DNA of 64,000 bases from Cristatella mucedo. Taxonomy: Eukaryota > Bryozoa > Phylactolaemata > Cristatellidae. Shown here one piece after another: positions 59,215 to 64,000 of the stretch. The stretch covers positions 304,001 through 368,000 of the forward strand of contig WPIO01000181.1 in the NCBI GenBank assembly GCA_009760855.2, in the 5' to 3' direction. Position 1 is the stretch's first letter. Every line of letters begins with the position of its first letter. Both the position numbers and the translations under genes were made by a program. Below the pieces are notes generated by a model. The model had not been told where the DNA came from and did not search any database. It worked only from the letters and a program-made list of their open reading frames with translations.

Positions 59215-59283
59215 CTCGTACAATTAAGTCTTGCTGATAACCTGCTAACTGTTCTGCCGGAGACTATCGGAAATCTGTCAGCG
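59215..59283 (+). CDS. LRR block 2, exon 5 (69 bp, one repeat)
   Basis: The acceptor AAATTGTTTTAG precedes CTC at 59215; the exon ends GCG before GTAAAT (a weaker donor). One repeat starting LVQLSLADNLLTVLPETIG. Phase 0. Counterpart of 24997-25065. Confidence 0.88.
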
Positions 59284-61317
59284 GTAAATATAAGATTGCC
59301 TCAGCTAAGCTTGTGGATATTTTGCAGCTGCGAATATTTAGAATTGCTCTTATCTACCCACTTAGTTTTTTCAGTCATAGAACTTTGTTTTTATGGCTTC
59401 AGTTTGCTTCAGACACTTTTGAATTATTGATCGCCTGTTATGCTTGACGTTTGATTACAGAATCGAGAGATTTATATCTCTATTTCTTTAGTTCAGTAAT
59501 CTGTGCTTTATATTCTAACATATAAATTGCCAGGTGCCCCCTATACAGCTTTTAATAATTTCTAGGAAGTTTTCCCATTAACTTAATTTGTAAGCATTGC
59601 AATTTTGACCAGCCGTTTTTAAAATTGTTAGCAATAATATTAGCTAATTAATAAGCTTCATTTTAATACCGGCAGAAGAGCCTTAACGACTATCACCACT
59701 GCTTGTAGTTGGCTGTTAAGAATCGCCTGTGGCAAGATTGGAACTCAGGACCTTGATCGTGAAGAGAGAGAGAGCGCCATATCTAATTGACCGAGAGAAT
59801 ATGACTGACGTGAATGCCTTAGATTCGCTTTCCATGGTACCTACCACCAGGTGTAATCGACCACTATTCATTCGAAGAAAAGAATAAACAATCGGTGTAG
59901 GCCTTTGCGTGTGTACTCCCTAGACTTGGCCTCTTGTTTCGTATTAACTCGTTTGACTTTAGCTTCACCTCAGTCTAAACCTCATTAGCTTGGCTGTAGG
60001 TAAAAGAAGTATTTGGAACGTCAAGATGTACTCGTGAGATTTTATATTTTCATGCTTCATCGCCATAAAGCTGTGTTCCAGTGCGACCAGCTTCTTCAAG
60101 TTCAGAGGCGGCAGTTTTATAAATTATATTAATAAAAATGTAATAATGCATTTGATGGACCGCCCTCATAGAACTCGATCTATTTCAAGGCCCTTTACAT
60201 TAACACATCGAAGGTATTATCAGGCCTTCCAATTGCGAGGGAAATGATAGAGAGCTGTCAGTTTGTGTGGACCGAGCAATAATCAACTATTAGCCTGGAC
60301 ATTAGGTTTTTATGGAACAAGCATTGTTTGACCAAAACTCTTCTTTTTGCTCGTCTTGTGTCCCTTGTCGCCTAGTTAATTAGATGCAGAAAAAAGAAAG
60401 GACGAAAGAAGTTGTGCCCTCCCTCAAATTCTTCCGCATTGCCGGCACTTGGCTGCTGTAGTGGAATGAAATTGTATGAGGCCTGCGGAGGACAACTCAA
60501 ACGTCAGACCTCGAAGTATGCCAAAATCCTTCCAGAGATGGCAAACGATAACCAAATTGCAAACGATGGCGCAAGCAGGACAACACTCATCCGTGATAAA
60601 CTGGTCTTAAACACCAAAATCCCCGATCGGCACACTAAACACAGATATTTATCTGCTTACGTCGATTGAAAACAAATACTTATAGTCCGGCATTGACAAT
60701 GACGTATGATCCAGTATTTGCTTATAAATACATAATTGCCTTCATTCAGTTTTAAGGTGTTAAAATATTAATTTGCATCCGTGCATCCCTAACGAGATTT
60801 AGTATTTACATGTATGTACTTATCTCCCAGCGCAACTTGTAAAGACTGCAATTCCTTAATGATTACGGCCATGAATCTTATCCATCTTTCTAGTCGTTAT
60901 CCATCCTGCATGTGTATGACAAATATCGAGGCAATTTTTCTGACCAGTAAAGAAAATAGTAGTTGAAAAGTCAATTTTGTTTACTTTGGTGATCTCTGTC
61001 TGTCATTCAATATCTATGATCTCTGACTGTCTTGGTTCTAGTAAACTAGATTGCTTATATCGCACTTATAACCAGTACCAGTGCATGAGAGTATCTTCAC
61101 ACCTGCATATGACTCATTTGGCGATTTTTTGGAGCGGGTGATATAGAATTAATGTTAGGTTCCACGAGTAATAAAATCATGACAACTTTGTTCCATGGTC
61201 TCAATCTTTATGCTTTTCTGCCATAGTTTCTTAATGGCCCTTGATCTACACATTTTGTAATGATGTATTCGTGTGTCGTATTTTTTTCTAAGCACTTCTA
61301 GCTGACTGTTTTTTTAG
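59284..61317. other. LRR intron, largely unassigned
   Basis: AT-rich. A LINE A-like antisense tail lies at about 60120-60215. An 85-codon frame at 60412-60669 has no recognised motif. A short GA run is at 59762-59774. Confidence 0.45.
60120..60215 (-). mobile_element. LINE A-like tail fragment, old
   Basis: TAATAATGCATTTGATGGAC, CGCCCTCATAGAACTCGATC, then CAAGGCCCTTTACATT. Confidence 0.65.
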
Positions 61318-61386
61318 CTGTCACATCTTGAATTGAGCAGGAATGCGATCACTCAGTTGCCGAAAACTATCGGTAAACTCTCAAAG
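61318..61386 (+). CDS. LRR block 2, exon 6 (69 bp, one repeat)
   Basis: The acceptor GACTGTTTTTTTAG precedes CTG at 61318; the exon ends AAG before GTAGGG. One repeat starting LSHLELSRNAITQLPKTIG. Phase 0. No counterpart was found after exon 5 of block 1. Confidence 0.88.
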
Positions 61387-62769
61387 GTAGGGTTCTGTAT
61401 ATTTGCAATGATTCGCACTGCTTGTACTAGTCGTCATAAGTTACCACTGCCCTTGGCGGTTGTCGTACGCTATGCAGTAGGCTACAGTTTATGAGTTGTG
61501 CACCTAAAGGATTCTAATGTAACACTAGCAAGAGAAATTATATCTTCTCACTACTAGTTTGTTAGAAGCTCCATATTCGTTATCAGATTGTAAAATTTTT
61601 TGATACATTTGTGTGTTACTTGCGGCACTGCAATCTCTGTTTCTGCCGTGTCTTGGCTATGTCAGAGAAATATATGAAATCAGGTTTTATTATTGCGAAG
61701 GAGAAAGTAGAATATATATATATATTTTTTCGAAAGTAAAAACTGCGCTTTCTAAAACTGAAATTCGTTCTACGTTTATTGGGCTTTTGTGTCTATCACC
61801 GGACGTCCAAACTCAGTAACTGCTCGTTTTTGGTAGGGAGCACTAGCTCTACCTTACTTTTCTAGCCCAACTAAAAGGCTTTCTAACCACTATAAAATAT
61901 ATATACACATAATATATCTATCCAATATATCTATACACTACACAATATATACTATACAATATATCTCTGAAGTTTGCTTCTCTTTTGCAGATATCTGCAG
62001 ACTAATTTAAGCTTTCTCCGTAGTGTCGAAAAGTGAATTTGAGAAGTGAGGTTAGAACGTTTACTTTTCCTGAATATAACTCTACTGCTTCTAGCATTTT
62101 GGTCGCAACTAAAGGAACTAATTTACGTCTTTTAAAAGTATGCATCGAACAGTGTGAACGAACAGACAGCTGTCATCAGTCACTAGTTTTATCGAAGTTG
62201 GACTGCACGATTAAAAATAGAGACAGTAATAAAATAATAGGAAACTTTGAAGTTATAGGAAAGTTCTAAAATTATGAAGTTATCACTGGGGTTTTAGCAT
62301 CCGAATTCATGAAATTCGTGAGATAGTTTGCTTGATCGTTAGGCAGCTCATCTACCTCCTCATAAAATATTGCTACACAGCCGTATAATTGCACCGACAG
62401 ATACAGCTTTTACCGCAAGCATTGCACGTAAAATGGTGTTTGATCTAACCGCCACCAGACTCACGAAATTAGCGCCTAGACACCCTTCTAACGCGTCTTT
62501 GAAGGAACCCCGATGCTCACTGGTGTGTAAAACGATAGGAGAACATCACAGCGACTGAGATTATCCATATTTAACCTGCTTTGCTAATTTTTTCTCTGAT
62601 GCAGATACTTCCAAGAGACGCTTCCGCAGGCCAGTAGTCTGTCTAAGATGATAAAAACTGAGAAGTAGAAACAGAGCAGTAAAAACAGAGCTATGTTTTA
62701 ACATATGGATTTAACAGCAGAACTTAATATGGAAAGTCAATTTTCACTGATATCTTTTTTACGTTTTAG
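61387..62769. other. LRR intron, unassigned
   Basis: AT-rich, with a TATA/ATATCTA-rich patch at 61890-61965. Acceptor-like AGs at about 61991 (TCTCTTTTGCAG) and 62604 (CTCTGATGCAG) are followed quickly by stops in all relevant frames, so I do not call exons there. Confidence 0.4.
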
Positions 62770-62832
62770 CTGGCGTTCTTCGGCCTGTCTCAATATCGGC
62801 TGGAAGTGCAGATTGACTCAATAGGAATTCCG
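62770..62832 (+). CDS. Possible block 2 exon 7 (63 bp, degenerate LRR or first post-LRR exon)
   Basis: The acceptor TTTACGTTTTAG precedes CTG at 62770; a weak donor GTAAAA follows CCG at 62832. The 21 codons begin LAFFGLSQYRLEVQIDSIG. The opening L and the late SIG recall an LRR, but the N and LP positions are missing. If the donor is not used, a stop follows three codons later (VKH then TAG), which would instead make it the last exon. Phase 0 with exon 6. Confidence 0.4.
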
Positions 62833-64000
62833 GTAAAACATTAGGCTCAATAGGCGCAGTTAGTTGTTGTGATGTTTATGCCTTGTTCGTAGCATTGATG
62901 TTTTGCGCCGAATCTTGGCTAATCTTGGTTGTTTCATATTTAAGGTATGACTAGGTTTGCTGTTTTAAAAAAATTGCCGTGGATAGTTGGATTTATTGAC
63001 CGACGAAGGGATGGTGATTCCTTTAAATGGGCAGGAACTCGCTAGCCGAAGTAGTCAAACGTCGGATCACCGAGTCGGAAATAAACACGATCCACTGGTT
63101 GCTATCTTATGAACTATTGCTTATAGAATATCCTCCTTATACAAGGCTGGGATAAATATTATGAAGGCCCCGTAAAGCAATAATCCAAACATGTTTTTGG
63201 CCCTGCCCTTTTACAGTAGATCGGCAGATGAGCCAAACTTTCGCTAAAATCTTTTCGCATATAGGAGGAGACTGCCCACCAAAGATTTTTCGGATGGAAA
63301 CCTACTTGCAAGTAAATTTAATCGTAGGACCTCCTCGTCTTCAAAAAATAACTCTAGCTGGCGGCTACTGATGATCTACGGCAGAGTTGATGGGTAATTT
63401 AGAGAGAGCACGTGCGCAGTTACGCAAATTAAAATTTACTCCGTGAAATCACTCATTGCTGACTTGTAAACGGTCTCACAATGAAGAGAGCTGATACTAC
63501 TTTACCTCCCTTATTTGCGGCTTGTGAACTGTGTTTTCTCAAAAGGGAGAAATTTGGTTAGCCAACACTAAAACTAATAAACTTCTAAGCATCTGTTATA
63601 GCTAATCAATACGGGCTTGGAATGAATTAACTTTTTTGCACAACTTTAACCACTGGCTAGTAAGTGTTGTTTCCTAATTTCCTATGCCTCAAAATTATAG
63701 AAAATGGCTACTGCTCACTACCGGATTTGTCTTTGCACCTGGGACAGTGATCAAAACTGAAATTAACACTTCCAAAGAGAATGCTCACAAATTCACGCTT
63801 TGCGGTTCGCATTTAAGAAGAAATAGTAGCTAAAGAATCAAAATGAATTAACATGCATTCAGTCAGAAGCCATACAAAAATAACCTCTCAGAAGGGTGCA
63901 AATATGATTAGGCGTTCTATATGGGTAGCTACAATGCAAATTGCTTTCTCAAAGAAAGTTTCCTCAAGCAAGTTTCTCAATCATACTTGCGTTATACATC
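62833..64000. other. Unassigned 3' end of the window
   Basis: No ORF, LRR-like exon or repeat tail recognised on either strand. Confidence 0.4.

Larger units (their letters stand above)
40604..62832 (+). other. Gene model: LRR gene, block 2 (six or seven exons seen)
   Basis: Exons 40604-40681, 42013-42150, 53790-53858, 57066-57134, 59215-59283, 61318-61386 and possibly 62770-62832 join in phase 0 without a stop. Introns are 1331, 11639, 3207, 2080, 2034 and 1383 bp. Order, length and non-consensus residues follow block 1. The 11.6-kb intron is inflated by nested LINEs. No terminal exon is visible, so the protein's effector domain, if any, lies beyond the window or in unrecognised exons. It could be a separate paralogue or the continuation of block 1. 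Confidence 0.78.

Noticed and set aside
61980-62610. Acceptor-like AGs at about 61991 and 62604 as further LRR exons
   Set aside because: Stops follow within a few codons and no LRR pattern appears.

Overview
This is a eukaryotic, almost certainly invertebrate metazoan, genomic window. There is no operon-like coding. Genuine host coding sequence is confined to short exons with canonical AG/GT borders, separated by kilobase introns. The introns are loaded with non-LTR retrotransposon debris, tRNA-headed SINEs and long dinucleotide microsatellites. The sequence alone does not allow a species call.

Host gene(s): twelve to thirteen exons on the + strand encode leucine-rich repeats (LRRs) of the 23-residue LP class found in intracellular LRR proteins such as Shoc2 and LAP proteins. 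Most exons are exactly 69 bp and hold one repeat; two are exactly 138 bp and hold two repeats. Every intron falls at the same place in the repeat, in phase 0. The exons form two collinear blocks. Block 1 is 11462-11698, 13164-13301, 13641-13709, 22048-22116 and 24997-25065. Block 2 is 40604-40681, 42013-42150, 53790-53858, 57066-57134 and 59215-59283, followed by 61318-61386 and possibly 62770-62832. Exon n of block 1 resembles exon n of block 2 in length and in non-consensus residues, so the array looks like a tandem duplication of a five-exon cassette. It is either one long gene or two neighbouring paralogues. The 3' end of block 2 is not visible in the window.

Mobile elements: LINE A is a CR1/L2-like element with an apurinic-type endonuclease (EN), a reverse transcriptase (RT) and an (ATT)n tail. 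It has two near-full-length copies, 3850-7367 (+) and 16515-19905 (-), and about twenty truncated copies on both strands. LINE B is a related element ending in ACATT repeats; the longest copy is about 34755-37818 (+), preceded by a 28-bp minisatellite. LINE C survives only as C-terminal fragments. A piece of an R2-type LINE with a restriction-like endonuclease lies at 13984-14535. Two SINE families with tRNA-like heads are present. One carries a tail resembling that of LINE A. The cluster at 43690-47915 is a nest in which LINE B and a SINE sit inside a LINE A copy.

Layout: 1-11.4 kb is repeats plus unassigned flank. 11.4-25.1 kb is LRR block 1, whose third intron (8.3 kb) holds the R2-type fragment, a GC-rich tandem-repeat tract, a roughly 280-bp GA tract and LINE A. 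25-40 kb is mostly LINEs and SINEs. 39.9-40.3 kb is a GC-rich, promoter-like stretch. 40.6-62.8 kb is LRR block 2 with further nested LINEs. The last 1.2 kb shows nothing recognisable. A 43-codon reading frame in the first LRR intron (12346-12477) resembles the N-terminal motif of the RNase P/MRP subunit POP1 and may be an exon of another gene.
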